A stretch of 61,898 nucleotides of DNA from an uncultured Pelagibacteraceae bacterium (GCA_902551455.1 CACDDC010000006.1:1-61898), one strand, 5' to 3'. Counted from the stretch's first letter, positions 45,980-54,913 are shown. The notes: generated by a model from the sequence alone, not told the origin. Numbers and translations are program-made.

Positions 45980-46753
45980 ATGGAAATTAATATTAATTGT
46001 GATCTAGGTGAAAAGTCAAAACACCACTCAAATATAAATGATCCTGAATTATTAAAGATTGTAAATTCCGCAAGTGTAGCATGTGGATACCATGCTGGCG
46101 ATGAACAAACTATGCTTGAGGTAGTTTTAATTTCTAAACAAAATGGGGTAAGTATTGGTGCTCATCCTTCTTTTAAAGACCCAGAAAACTTTGGAAGAAA
46201 AAGAATGAATTTAAGTGCAAAAGAAATAAGAAAACTGATTATTGATCAATATGAAATTTTACAAAGAATAGCTTCAGCAAATGGTACAAAGGTAAGTCAT
46301 ATTAAACCACATGGAGCTTTAAATAATATGGCATGTGAAGATTTTGAGCTTGCAATGACTTTAGCAAAATCAGTAAACGAAATTGATAAAAATTTAATTT
46401 ATTTAGTTCCTACCGGATCAAAAATGGAAAAGGCTGCAAGAAAACTAAATATGAAAATTGCTTGTGAAATATTTGCTGATAGAAATTATGAAGATGATGG
46501 AAATCTTATTTCAAGAAAAAAAGATAGCGCACTAATTACAGATCCAGAATTATGTAAAAAGCATGTTTTAAAAATGGTCCAAAATCAGGCATTAAGTTGT
46601 CTTTCGGGAAAACAAATTCCTTGCGAAATTGACTCTGTTTGTATACATGGAGATAATAAAAGTTCACTTGAAACTGCTTTATCAATTAGAGATAATCTTA
46701 TTTCTAATAATCTTGAACTGAAACCATTAAACGAAATGAAAAAATTTGATTAA
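45980..46753 (+). CDS. pxpA: 5-oxoprolinase subunit PxpA (LamB/YcsF family)
   Basis: PxpA is the third 5-oxoprolinase subunit. From the ATG at 45980 the product has 257 residues and starts with the family signature I-N-C-D-L-G-E-K, followed by A-S-V-A-C-G-Y-H-A-G-D and S-I-G-A-H-P-S-F near residue 60, then H-I-K-P-H-G-A-L-N-N and C-I-H-G-D. The frame has an earlier GTG (45956) only 3 bp from the divergent pxpB start, which is unlikely. One base separates its stop from the next gene. Confidence 0.92.
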   Translation: MEININCDLGEKSKHHSNINDPELLKIVNSASVACGYHAGDEQTMLEVVLISKQNGVSIGAHPSFKDPENFGRKRMNLSAKEIRKLIIDQYEILQRIASANGTKVSHIKPHGALNNMACEDFELAMTLAKSVNEIDKNLIYLVPTGSKMEKAARKLNMKIACEIFADRNYEDDGNLISRKKDSALITDPELCKKHVLKMVQNQALSCLSGKQIPCEIDSVCIHGDNKSSLETALSIRDNLISNNLELKPLNEMKKFD

Positions 46754-46754
46754 T

Positions 46755-47660
46755 ATGAAAAAAAATTATCCAAGAGATATGATTGGTTATGGGTCTAAAC
46801 AAATTAAAATTGTTTGGCCTAAAAATTCTAAATTAGCTTTACAGATTGTACTAAATTATGAAGAAGGTGCTGAAAATTGCGTTTTACACGGTGACAAACA
46901 TTCTGAAACTTTTTTATCGGAAATAATTGGAGCTCAACCTATAAAAGGGCGACATATGAACATGGAGTCTTTTTACGAATATGGATCTAGAAGAGGATTT
47001 TGGAGATTGCATAAATTATTTAGTGAAAAAAAAATTCCTATAACAATTTTTGGGGTTGCCATGGCATTTAAAAGAAACCCTGAAATATGTGAAGCTATAA
47101 AAAATGGTAATTATGAAGTAGCTTCACATGGGTGGAGATGGATTGATTATCAAAATATCAGTAAGTCAGTTGAAAAAAAACATATGCAACTTTCAATAAA
47201 AACAATTAAAAAAATATTCGGTAAACGTCCTTTAGGCTGGTACACGGGAAGATGTAGCCCAAACACTAGAGATTTAGTTTTTAACGAAGGTGGATTTTTA
47301 TATGATAGCGATTCTTACAGTGATGATTTGCCTTATTGGGAATACAGAAAAAACAAAAAACAATTAATCATACCTTATACCTTAGATAATAATGATATGC
47401 GCTTTGCAACGAACCAGGGTTTTAATAGTGGAGATCAATTTTATACATATTTAAAAGATAGTTTTGATGCACTTTATGAGGAAGGAAAAACTAGTCCAAA
47501 AATGATGTCTGTAGGTTTGCATTGTAGATTAATTGGAAGACCAGGTAGAATACAGGCATTGAAAAAATTTTTGGATTATGTATTAAAATTTAAAGATATA
47601 TGGATTTGTAAAAGAGTAGATATTGCAAAGTATTGGATAAAAAATTACCCAAATATATAA
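46755..47660 (+). CDS. puuE: PuuE-type allantoinase (polysaccharide-deacetylase fold)
   Basis: PuuE enzymes open allantoin to allantoate using a chitooligosaccharide-deacetylase fold unrelated to classical allantoinase. From the ATG at 46755 the product has 301 residues and shows N-Y-P-R-D-M-I-G-Y-G near the start, L-N-Y-E-E-G-A-E, Y-E-Y-G-S-R-R-G-F-W-R, E-V-A-S-H-G-W-R-W-I-D and G-W-Y-T-G-R. These fit the PuuE branch rather than chitin deacetylases. A TTG at 46746 is a less likely start. It is followed by allantoicase after 8 bp, which strongly supports the assignment. Confidence 0.86.
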   Translation: MKKNYPRDMIGYGSKQIKIVWPKNSKLALQIVLNYEEGAENCVLHGDKHSETFLSEIIGAQPIKGRHMNMESFYEYGSRRGFWRLHKLFSEKKIPITIFGVAMAFKRNPEICEAIKNGNYEVASHGWRWIDYQNISKSVEKKHMQLSIKTIKKIFGKRPLGWYTGRCSPNTRDLVFNEGGFLYDSDSYSDDLPYWEYRKNKKQLIIPYTLDNNDMRFATNQGFNSGDQFYTYLKDSFDALYEEGKTSPKMMSVGLHCRLIGRPGRIQALKKFLDYVLKFKDIWICKRVDIAKYWIKNYPNI

Positions 47661-47668
47661 ATTTTTAA

Positions 47669-48655
47669 ATGAATAAAAATATATTTTTAAATGGATTAGT
47701 AGATCTTGCCCAATCAAGATTAGGCTCAAAAATTGTGTATAAAACAGATGAATTTTTTGCACCAGCAAAAAGAATTATTAGTCCTTGGCCACCAGTATTC
47801 AAAGAAGGTGTATTTGATAAAAATGGAAAATGGATGGATGGCTGGGAAACAAGACGAAAAAGAAAAAAAGGTCACGATTATTTAATTTTAAAACTTGGTA
47901 AAACTGGAAGGGTATATAAAGTAGATATAGATACCTCATATTTCTCTGGCAATCATCCTTCAAAAGTTTCTTTGGAAGCATGTTACAGTAAAAAAGAATT
48001 ACCTGATAAAAATTCAAAATGGATTACAATTTTAAAAAAAACACCTACTAAAGCAAATAGTCATCATATTTTTAAAATAAAAAATAAATCTATTTTTTCT
48101 CATGTTAAATTAAATATTTTTCCTGATGGAGGAGTTGCTAGATTAAGAATATATGGTTCTATGGATGTTAAAAAAAAATTTGGAAAAAAAACTTTTAACC
48201 TTACTTCGGTCTTAAATGGAGCTGTACCAATAGTATGTAATAATGAACATTTTGGAAGAGCAGAAAATATTCTTGCTCCTGGAATTGGTAAAAACATGGG
48301 AGATGGATGGGAAACTAGAAGAAGTAGGGGAAAAAATGTTGATTGGTTAATAATTAAATGTGCTGCACCTGGTAAAATTAAAAATATTCAAATTGATACA
48401 CATCACTTTAAAGGTAACTACCCTGATAGATGTTCTATCCAGGGAGTATATATCGATAAAAAAATTTCTAACAAATCAATAATAAATAATTCAAAAAAAT
48501 GGAAATTTTTATTAAATAAAGTTAAACTTTTTGCAAATAAAAAACATAACTTTAAAAATAAATTAATGAAAAACAAAAAAATAAACTATATAAAAATTAA
48601 TATTTTTCCTGATGGAGGAATTTCAAGAATTAGAGCATTTGGAAAGATTGTTTAA
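47669..48655 (+). CDS. alc: Allantoicase
   Basis: Allantoicase splits allantoate into ureidoglycolate and urea. The 328-residue protein is built of two similar jellyroll repeats (about 20-165 and 190-326), each with a D-G-W-E-T-R-R segment, a D-x-x-x-F-x-G-N-x-P motif and the F-P-D-G-G-V/I-A/S-R-x-R strand. F-A-P-A-K-R-I-I opens the first. The length is typical. Its stop overlaps the start of the ureidoglycolate lyase gene by one base. Confidence 0.92.
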   Translation: MNKNIFLNGLVDLAQSRLGSKIVYKTDEFFAPAKRIISPWPPVFKEGVFDKNGKWMDGWETRRKRKKGHDYLILKLGKTGRVYKVDIDTSYFSGNHPSKVSLEACYSKKELPDKNSKWITILKKTPTKANSHHIFKIKNKSIFSHVKLNIFPDGGVARLRIYGSMDVKKKFGKKTFNLTSVLNGAVPIVCNNEHFGRAENILAPGIGKNMGDGWETRRSRGKNVDWLIIKCAAPGKIKNIQIDTHHFKGNYPDRCSIQGVYIDKKISNKSIINNSKKWKFLLNKVKLFANKKHNFKNKLMKNKKINYIKINIFPDGGISRIRAFGKIV

Positions 48656-49149
48656 TGGAAAAAATCATTAATCCAAAACCAATAAATAAATCTAACTTTT
48701 CTGAGTTTGGAGACGTTATTACAACTAAAGATATTAAACCAATTGAAATAAATAACGGTTATGCAAAAAGATTTGATGGTATTGCCAATCTAGATACCAA
48801 AGAACAAAATGGAGAAGCTACAATTTCTATATTTTCAGCTCTAAAAAGAAATTTTCCAATGAAAATTGACATGATGGAAAAACATCCTTTAGGCAGCCAA
48901 GCATTTATTCCAATGAAAGAAACTACTTTTCTCGTACTTGTTGCACCCAAAGGAGAGAGGCCGTTAATTGAAAAAATTCAATCATTTATTGTGCCTCCTG
49001 GAATAGGAATAAATTATAAACCTGGAACATGGCATTTCCCTTTAATATCAACTGAAGATATGAATTTTTTAGTAATTGATAGAAAAGGATCAGGTGAAAA
49101 TTTAGTTATTGAAAATTTAGAGGAAAAAAAAATTATCCTAAAATACTAA
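48655..49149 (+). CDS. allA: Ureidoglycolate lyase
   Basis: AllA releases urea from ureidoglycolate to give glyoxylate. The 164-residue cupin-like protein has F-S-E-F-G-D-V-I near the start, M-M-E-K-H-P-L-G-S-Q-A-F-I-P and the P-G-T-W-H-F-P-L block near residue 120, all AllA signatures. It completes a three-step allantoin to glyoxylate path with the two preceding genes. A bidirectional hairpin follows its stop. Urea fate is unclear, since no urease or urea carboxylase gene is in the window. Confidence 0.9.
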   Translation: MEKIINPKPINKSNFSEFGDVITTKDIKPIEINNGYAKRFDGIANLDTKEQNGEATISIFSALKRNFPMKIDMMEKHPLGSQAFIPMKETTFLVLVAPKGERPLIEKIQSFIVPPGIGINYKPGTWHFPLISTEDMNFLVIDRKGSGENLVIENLEEKKIILKY

Positions 49150-49178
49150 ACCCGTCGCATAAAATATACGACGGGTTT
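49148..49178. terminator. Bidirectional terminator between allA and the NCS1 permease
   Basis: A perfect 10-bp inverted repeat (AAACCCGTCG / CGACGGGTTT) with an 11-base loop begins at the allA stop and ends 15 bp before the convergent permease stop. Flanking A and T bases allow it to act on both strands. It is the GC-richest short stretch in this neighbourhood. Confidence 0.75.
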
Positions 49179-49192
49179 AATCTTAATTTAAA

Positions 49193-50644
49193 TTATTTTC
49201 TATTAGATATTGCTAAATGAACAATTGCACCTAAAGCAGCACCAATCATCCATGCATATCCTCCTCCTCCACCTAAACCAGAGAAGAAATCACCTAATGC
49301 TCCAGGTAAAATATTTGGCCAAACAGATCCAACAGCAATGTAACCAGATAGAATCCAAGCAATCATTCCTTTTTGGTTAAATCCACCATTGTAATGATAT
49401 TTGCCTCCTGGTCTGTCACTAAACAGATCATCAACATTAAGTTTTTCTTTCTTAATGATGTAATAGTCAGTGATCATAATTCCAAACACAGGTGCTAATA
49501 TTGCTCCAAGTGTATTTACAAAAGGAAACATTCCCATTTGTGTAATCACTGAAACCCATAAACCACCTACAACAAAACCACATATAGCTGTAATTAAACC
49601 ACCTGTTCTAAAATTAATTTTATCAGGCATTAAATTAGCTAAGTCATATGCCGGAGGTATAAAGTTAGCAACCATATTTATACCAACTGTTGCTGCAAAA
49701 AATGCAAATGCTGCAACAATAGTTAAAACCATATTGTCTACTTTTGCTACCATATCAGTTGGTTGTGCAACATACTCACCAAAAACCGCAATTGTTCCAC
49801 CAGTAATCATTAATGTAATAAATGAGAAAAATACAACATTGCCTACTAAGCCCCATAGGTTTCCTTTTTTCATTTCATCTTCATTTTTTACAAATCTAGC
49901 AAAGTCACCAAAGTTAATTACTACAGCAGCGAAGTATCCTACCATTATTGAAAATACCGCCAAGAAAGCAGCAAAAGATCCTAAACCTTCAAAACCTCCT
50001 GAACGAGCTCCTCCCGAAAATATATTTCCAACTTCTGATAAAAGTCCACCACCAGCTTTTGCCCAAATTGCTATCATTAATACTAGCATAACCACATAAA
50101 CTGCTGGACCAGCAAAGTTTAAAAATCTTCTAATTAGATCAACTCCTTGCCAGAACAAATAGATTTGAAACAGTGATACAAATATAAATGAGATCCACAT
50201 AATAGAGCTCATTCCTAAAAATTCTCCACCACCAGTCGCACCTGTTAATGCTGTTAATAATAATGCCACAGCTGTAGAAGCTGCATAAGTTTGTGCACCA
50301 TACCAGAACATTGCAACTAGTCCTCTGGCCATAGCTGGAAAGTTTGCTCCAAATACACCCATACTAACTCTTGCAAAAACTGGATAAGGAATTCCATGTT
50401 TAACACTTGGTTTTCCAGATAAATTGACTAGCCACATAATAAAAAATCCTGCTAGAATTAAAGCAAGAAAAACTGCCCAGCCATTTAAACCCGAAGCCAA
50501 GAATAATGATGCAGCAAGCGTATATCCAAACAAACTTTGCACATCATTTGCCCATACGTTAAAGATTTCGAACCAACCCCAATTTTTTTTGTTACTTGGA
50601 GTAGGAGCTAAATCTGAATTATAGAGCTTCTTTGATCTACTCAT
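49193..50644 (-). CDS. NCS1-family nucleobase/allantoin permease
   Basis: NCS1 proteins import cytosine, uracil, allantoin, hydantoins or thiamine with a cation. The 483-residue protein has about 12 helices, the soluble start P-T-P-S-N-K-K-N-W-G-W-F-E-I-F-N-V-W, and the G-W-F and Y-F-A-A-V-V-I-N-F-G-D-F-A-R-F segments typical of the family. Convergent placement against the allantoin genes makes a ureide or purine base the best guess. A strong GGAGGAG site at 50651-50657 precedes the ATG, pointing to high expression. Confidence 0.85.
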   Translation of the reverse strand: MSRSKKLYNSDLAPTPSNKKNWGWFEIFNVWANDVQSLFGYTLAASLFLASGLNGWAVFLALILAGFFIMWLVNLSGKPSVKHGIPYPVFARVSMGVFGANFPAMARGLVAMFWYGAQTYAASTAVALLLTALTGATGGGEFLGMSSIMWISFIFVSLFQIYLFWQGVDLIRRFLNFAGPAVYVVMLVLMIAIWAKAGGGLLSEVGNIFSGGARSGGFEGLGSFAAFLAVFSIMVGYFAAVVINFGDFARFVKNEDEMKKGNLWGLVGNVVFFSFITLMITGGTIAVFGEYVAQPTDMVAKVDNMVLTIVAAFAFFAATVGINMVANFIPPAYDLANLMPDKINFRTGGLITAICGFVVGGLWVSVITQMGMFPFVNTLGAILAPVFGIMITDYYIIKKEKLNVDDLFSDRPGGKYHYNGGFNQKGMIAWILSGYIAVGSVWPNILPGALGDFFSGLGGGGGYAWMIGAALGAIVHLAISNRK

Positions 50645-50807
50645 AATATCTCCTCCTTTATAAAATTACTAAAATCATAGATTTAATTAGACATATTAAA
50701 AGACAAATTTCACATCGATTAAAAAATTCAGCTATATAGTAATAATAAAACCCAAATTGGATACTTATGATTGATTTGGCAAAATTTTAATATAAAATAA
50801 AAAAACT

Positions 50808-51419
50808 TTGCTTGAACAATCAATAATTTTAATTCAAATAATATTCATAGATATTATATTAGCTGCTGATAATGCAATAATTATAGGTTTGATTGCTGCA
50901 AGTTTTGTTCCAAAAAATAGAAAAAAAATTATTTTGTGGGGAGTTGCAGGAGCACTAGTTTTTAAAATTATATTCGCGCTTTTTGCAACTTACTTGTTTA
51001 AATTTTATTTTATAAAAATTCTTGGAGGCCTACTATTAATTTGGATTGTTAATGATTTAAGAAAAGATTTATTTGAAATAAAAAAGATTAAATCTCCAAC
51101 AAAAAAATCTAAAGAACCTTCATATATACAAAGTGTTTATAAAGTATTATTCGCAGACATTACTATTAGCTTTGATAATGTAATTGGAGTTGTTGGAGCT
51201 GCAAAAGGATATTTTGGCTTTATGATATTTGGATTAGTTCTTTCAGTAGTTTTAACAGGAGCAGGTGCAACTTATTTAGCAAATTATATACAAAAACATC
51301 TTTGGATAGCGTATGTTGGATTAGGTTTTATTTTAATTGTAGCTATTCAATTAATTATTGGTGGTTTAGTTGATTTAGAGGTTTTAAAAATAAATGAAAA
51401 ATTTATTAAATATTTCTAA
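50808..51419 (+). CDS. TerC-family integral membrane protein
   Basis: The 203-residue protein has about seven membrane helices and the two family motifs with acidic residues, D-I-I-L-A-A-D-N-A at 15-23 and D-I-T-I-S-F-D-N-V-I-G near residue 118. The YjbE/Alx/TerC family moves or handles metal ions, mainly Mn2+, in characterised cases. The only possible start is the TTG at 50808, since a stop lies just upstream in frame. It converges with a TPR gene with a 4-bp overlap. Confidence 0.85.
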   Translation: MLEQSIILIQIIFIDIILAADNAIIIGLIAASFVPKNRKKIILWGVAGALVFKIIFALFATYLFKFYFIKILGGLLLIWIVNDLRKDLFEIKKIKSPTKKSKEPSYIQSVYKVLFADITISFDNVIGVVGAAKGYFGFMIFGLVLSVVLTGAGATYLANYIQKHLWIAYVGLGFILIVAIQLIIGGLVDLEVLKINEKFIKYF

Positions 51420-51847
51420 GAATCATTTTTTTCTTGAAAATTATTTAATCTTTCATCAATTAAACTTATCTTTGGACATAAAGAAGAACAAATTAATTTA
51501 AATTTTTTATTCAACTCCTTTACTTTTGAAAAATTAGATTTTTTCAGTTCTATATCTATGAGCATATAAATAATCTCTTCATTATTAGGATCAAGCAAAA
51601 TTGCAGTATCTAAGTTTTTATTAAGTTCAATATTATTTTCTTCTATCTGAAATATTTTTGCCAAATAGAAATATGATTTTGCATCTTTAGGATTAAATAC
51701 AATATTTCGTTGAAACATGAATTTAGATTTTTCATAATTATTTTCATTAAATAATTTTTTTGCCTCATCAAAAAAATTTTCATTAGCATTACTTGTCCAA
51801 GGAAGAAGGCATATTAAAATTGTTAGCAAGTAAAATTTAGTATTCAT
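51416..51847 (-). CDS. Secreted TPR-repeat protein
   Basis: The 143-residue protein has a signal peptide (about residues 1-21, ending N-A-N-E) and about three tetratricopeptide-type helix pairs (F-D-E-A-K-K-L-F-N-E-N-N-Y, D-A-K-S-Y-F-Y-L-A-K-I-F and a third), so it is probably periplasmic. A short C-terminal segment has two cysteines (C-S-S-L-C) that may form a disulfide. The role is unknown. It lies 53 bp downstream of rlmE on the same strand. Confidence 0.7.
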   Translation of the reverse strand: MNTKFYLLTILICLLPWTSNANENFFDEAKKLFNENNYEKSKFMFQRNIVFNPKDAKSYFYLAKIFQIEENNIELNKNLDTAILLDPNNEEIIYMLIDIELKKSNFSKVKELNKKFKLICSSLCPKISLIDERLNNFQEKNDS

Positions 51848-51900
51848 ATTTTTTATAGATTGCTAACTGTATCACATTAAATTAAATAAATTAATTATAT

Positions 51901-52512
51901 TTAAAATAATTTTTTACAAATCAAAAAGCATTCTTTAGACTCTTTTCTACTAGACGTAGGCTTAAAAATATGAGTTTCTTTAAAGTTTTTTTTAGCCAAA
52001 GAAACTATTTCATTGAATATAGATCCCATAAATAACTTTGAGACAAATTGTCCATTATTATTTAAAATATTTATAGAAAAATTCATTGCCTCTATGCACA
52101 ATTCACCAGTTGCAATTGAGTCTAAATTCTTATTTCCAGTAGTATTTGCAGCCATATCTGAAAGAACTACATCAACTTTTTTATTAAAATATTTTTTTAT
52201 TTTCTCTTGAAATATTTCGTCAAGAAAATCTCCTTTTAAAAAATAAGTATTATTTATAGTTTCTATATTTTTAATATCTATTGCTAGAAGCTTACAATTA
52301 TTAATATTTTTTGATATATATTGAGACCAACTTCCTGGAGCAGCACCCAAATCTATTACTTTCAAACCATCTCTAAAAATTGTAAATTTATTATTAATTT
52401 CTTCTAATTTGTATACGGCTCTTGATCTATATCCTTCTATATTTGATTTTCTGATATAGATATCTCTTTTTTGTCTATTAATCCAATTTTTAGAAATTTT
52501 GTTTTTTTTCAA
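51901..52512 (-). CDS. rlmE: 23S rRNA (uridine2552-2'-O)-methyltransferase
   Basis: RlmE (FtsJ/RrmJ) methylates U2552 of 23S rRNA late in 50S assembly. The 203-residue protein has R-S-R-A-V-Y-K-L-E-E-I near residue 29, the SAM motif D-L-G-A-A-P-G-S-W-S-Q (about 55-65), V-V-L-S-D-M-A-A-N-T-T-G and a late S-K-L-F-M-G-S segment, which hold the K-D-K-E catalytic set. It begins directly after the stop of the glycosyltransferase gene. Confidence 0.94.
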   Translation of the reverse strand: MKKNKISKNWINRQKRDIYIRKSNIEGYRSRAVYKLEEINNKFTIFRDGLKVIDLGAAPGSWSQYISKNINNCKLLAIDIKNIETINNTYFLKGDFLDEIFQEKIKKYFNKKVDVVLSDMAANTTGNKNLDSIATGELCIEAMNFSINILNNNGQFVSKLFMGSIFNEIVSLAKKNFKETHIFKPTSSRKESKECFLICKKLF

Positions 52513-53424
52513 TTATTTTAAATACCTTAAGCTTTTTATTAAAACTTTATTTTCTAATGTTGTAATTTCTATTTTTACTGATTTGTCTAATCTCATATCT
52601 TTATCTTCTTTCCAAATACCTGCAGCCAAATGAATAATGCCAATCGTATAATTTGGCAAAAAAGGTTCTACAAATTTATTTATTTTTTCATCAAATTTTG
52701 GGAGAAGATTACTAGTTATCCAATTGCAATTTAGTGGCAGAAATTCTGTATCAACTTCATCAATGTAAACACTCATATTTATTGCAAGACCTTCAGAGCC
52801 AAAAATTTTACCTGCATTTAAAGTTTTTCTTAAGTTTTTTTGCCAGACTGCCCAACAAGGTGAGTTTTTTTCAAGTGAAAAAACTCCAATATTTACATGT
52901 GGTGCAAAAGCTAATTTTCTTGCATCTTCAATTCCAATTTTTGAACTTATTGCGTGTTTAAAATTTTGAGATTTTATTAAAGCTAATTTGCCAAAAATCC
53001 ATTTGGCTTTAGACATAATTTTATATCCAGGACCCATGGTTTGAGTAATAGCTAATTTTCCATTGTCACAACCTTTAAAATATAGTTCTATCGCAGTCCA
53101 ATCTTGAACCCAAGCATCACAATCAATCCAAAGATATTTTTCATAATTTGGAAAATACTCTGGAAGAAAAGCTCTAGACACTTGACTTTTTAACCAATCT
53201 TTTCCACCCACTTTGTAACTAGGAACTTCAATATCCCACTCGGCTTTTTTTATTTCATCTACTTTTTCTGATAATTTTAATTTTTGTTCATCGGTTAAAC
53301 CTGCATCTAATATACAAATAGATATCTGAGAACTTTCTTTAAAACTTCTAATAGAGTCTATTAATTCTTTTAAAAGATCAAAATAATTTGAGTCTGCTAA
53401 TGAGACAATAACATTTTTATTCAT
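52513..53424 (-). CDS. Glycosyltransferase, GT8-like
   Basis: The 303-residue protein has a GT-A-type fold pattern: an opening beta strand with V-S-L-A-D-S-N-Y, a metal-binding W-I-D-C-D-A-W motif near residue 98 (DxD form), N-I-G-V-F-S-L near 187 and a C-terminal I-I-H-L-A-A-G-I-W-K element, as in family 8 retaining transferases. Lipopolysaccharide or glycolipid sugar transfer is likely, but donor and acceptor are unknown. It abuts pssA and rlmE with no gap, so it is part of the psd-pssA transcript. Confidence 0.72.
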   Translation of the reverse strand: MNKNVIVSLADSNYFDLLKELIDSIRSFKESSQISICILDAGLTDEQKLKLSEKVDEIKKAEWDIEVPSYKVGGKDWLKSQVSRAFLPEYFPNYEKYLWIDCDAWVQDWTAIELYFKGCDNGKLAITQTMGPGYKIMSKAKWIFGKLALIKSQNFKHAISSKIGIEDARKLAFAPHVNIGVFSLEKNSPCWAVWQKNLRKTLNAGKIFGSEGLAINMSVYIDEVDTEFLPLNCNWITSNLLPKFDEKINKFVEPFLPNYTIGIIHLAAGIWKEDKDMRLDKSVKIEITTLENKVLIKSLRYLK

Positions 53425-54222
53425 TTAAAGTATATCTTCGTGATCATCATTATCATCAAATTGTGTCATAAATTTTTTGTTTATTTTGTAATAATGGGTA
53501 GTGCTTACTGGTATAAATAAAAGATATGCTAAACCAGATATTAAAATTGTATTGAAATTATAAATTAATAATAAACCGAAATAGAGAACTACAGTAAATA
53601 ATAAAAAAATTGTCATACTTCTTGGAACAACTATTTTTTTTAATGAATAGGTAGGAATTTTGCTTATTAACAAGATTGATATAATAATGAAAATACTGGG
53701 TACAACTAAATCATAGTTTATTTTTATAAATTGAAGTTCACTAAAACTGAAAACTAAAGGCATTAAAACAAGAACTCCACCCGCAGGAGAAGGTACGCCT
53801 TCAAAAAAATTATCTTTCCATGACGATTCCCCCGAAGAAGTTATATTATATCTTGCTAATCTTAGTGCTACACAAACTACGTAAATTAAACAAATTAACC
53901 ATCCAATTCTTCCAAGCTCATTTAATTTCCAGAAATACATTATAAACGCTGGCGCTACTCCAAAACTAATCACATCGGTTAATGAGTCTAATTCTTTTCC
54001 AACTTTAGAAGTTCCTTTAATCAATCTAGCTATACGCCCATCTAAACCATCAATAATTGCAGCAACTATAATTGCAATAATAGAAATTTCAAATCTACCA
54101 TCAAATGCAAATTTTATTGAGCTCAACCCTATGCAAACACCAACTAAAGTAAAAATATTTGGTAATATTACACGAGTATTTTTGTTTGAAACTATTTTAA
54201 AATTTTTTTTTGGTTGTTCCAT
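53425..54222 (-). CDS. pssA: CDP-diacylglycerol-serine O-phosphatidyltransferase
   Basis: PssA makes phosphatidylserine from CDP-diacylglycerol and serine at the inner membrane. The 265-residue protein is of the membrane (type II) kind with about eight hydrophobic segments. The CDP-alcohol phosphatidyltransferase motif is complete: Asp61-Gly62, Ala65-Arg66, Gly75, Asp79 and Asp83. It lies 3 bp after psd, so both steps to phosphatidylethanolamine are coupled. Serine use here competes with glycine and C1 metabolism. Confidence 0.94.
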   Translation of the reverse strand: MEQPKKNFKIVSNKNTRVILPNIFTLVGVCIGLSSIKFAFDGRFEISIIAIIVAAIIDGLDGRIARLIKGTSKVGKELDSLTDVISFGVAPAFIMYFWKLNELGRIGWLICLIYVVCVALRLARYNITSSGESSWKDNFFEGVPSPAGGVLVLMPLVFSFSELQFIKINYDLVVPSIFIIISILLISKIPTYSLKKIVVPRSMTIFLLFTVVLYFGLLLIYNFNTILISGLAYLLFIPVSTTHYYKINKKFMTQFDDNDDHEDIL

Positions 54223-54225
54223 AAA

Positions 54226-54873
54226 TTATTTTTTAGCTATAAGCGTTTCCCCCGCAATAGTTTTTTGGTTTACTTTAACTAATGGATCATAATTTTCAAA
54301 ATATATATCAGCCCTACTACCAAATCTGATCATTCCAATTTTTGATCCTTGTTGCAATTCTTGATCTTTACTTACTTCTGAAACAATTCTTCTTGCAATT
54401 AATCCTGCAATTTGAACTACAATTATATCCTCTCCATTATTATTTTTTATTGTGTAATAATTTCTTTCGTTATATTCACTAGCTTTATCTAAAGATGCAT
54501 TAAAAAATTTTCCTGGTTTATATAAAATTTCAGATACTTTTCCTGAACAAGGAGACCTATTAACGTGACAATCAAAGACATTCATAAAAATACTTATTTT
54601 TTTGAATTTTTTATTTTCTAAACCAAGTTCTTTTGGACCATTTGTTTCAATTACTTGCAATACTAAACCGTCTGCAGGGCTAACTAGATAACTATCATTT
54701 TGAATTGAAATTCTATCTGGATCTCTAAAAAAGTAATAGCACCAAATTGTTAAAACAAATCCTATAAATCCTAAAAATCCATTAACAAAGTATAAAATTA
54801 TAGTTACTATTACGAAAATTGTTAAAAATTTGTAACCCTCTTCATGGACCTTTGGAAAAATTTTATCTATCAT
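54226..54873 (-). CDS. psd: Phosphatidylserine decarboxylase
   Basis: Psd converts phosphatidylserine to phosphatidylethanolamine with a pyruvoyl group made by self-cleavage. The 215-residue protein has two N-terminal membrane segments (about 16-45), the S-P-A-D-G motif at 65-69, F-M-N-V-F-D-C-H-V-N-R-S-P near residue 97 and the C-terminal M-I-R-F-G-S-R, where cleavage at Gly185-Ser186 would generate the pyruvoyl end. It is the short (about 215-residue) type common in alphaproteobacteria. Confidence 0.95.
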   Translation of the reverse strand: MIDKIFPKVHEEGYKFLTIFVIVTIILYFVNGFLGFIGFVLTIWCYYFFRDPDRISIQNDSYLVSPADGLVLQVIETNGPKELGLENKKFKKISIFMNVFDCHVNRSPCSGKVSEILYKPGKFFNASLDKASEYNERNYYTIKNNNGEDIIVVQIAGLIARRIVSEVSKDQELQQGSKIGMIRFGSRADIYFENYDPLVKVNQKTIAGETLIAKK

Positions 54874-54883
54874 GATCGTATAT

Positions 54884-54913
54884 TTGCTAATTTTAGGCTA
54901 ATATGTATATAAG
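54884..54913 (+). promoter_or_regulatory. Putative promoter of icd
   Basis: TTGCTA (54884-54889) and TATAAG (54908-54913) are separated by 18 bp, with a TATATA alternative at 54906. The icd ATG follows about 35 bp later. It lies in the 74-bp divergent gap with psd. The match is partial. Confidence 0.35.

Noticed and set aside
49470..50099. Long plus-strand frame of 209 codons inside the NCS1 permease gene
   Set aside because: It is antisense to a clear 483-residue permease, and its composition is that of a mirrored hydrophobic gene.
50645..50807. Purine-type riboswitch upstream of the NCS1 permease
   Set aside because: I looked for a conserved three-way-junction core and found none. Only a strong ribosome-binding site is visible.
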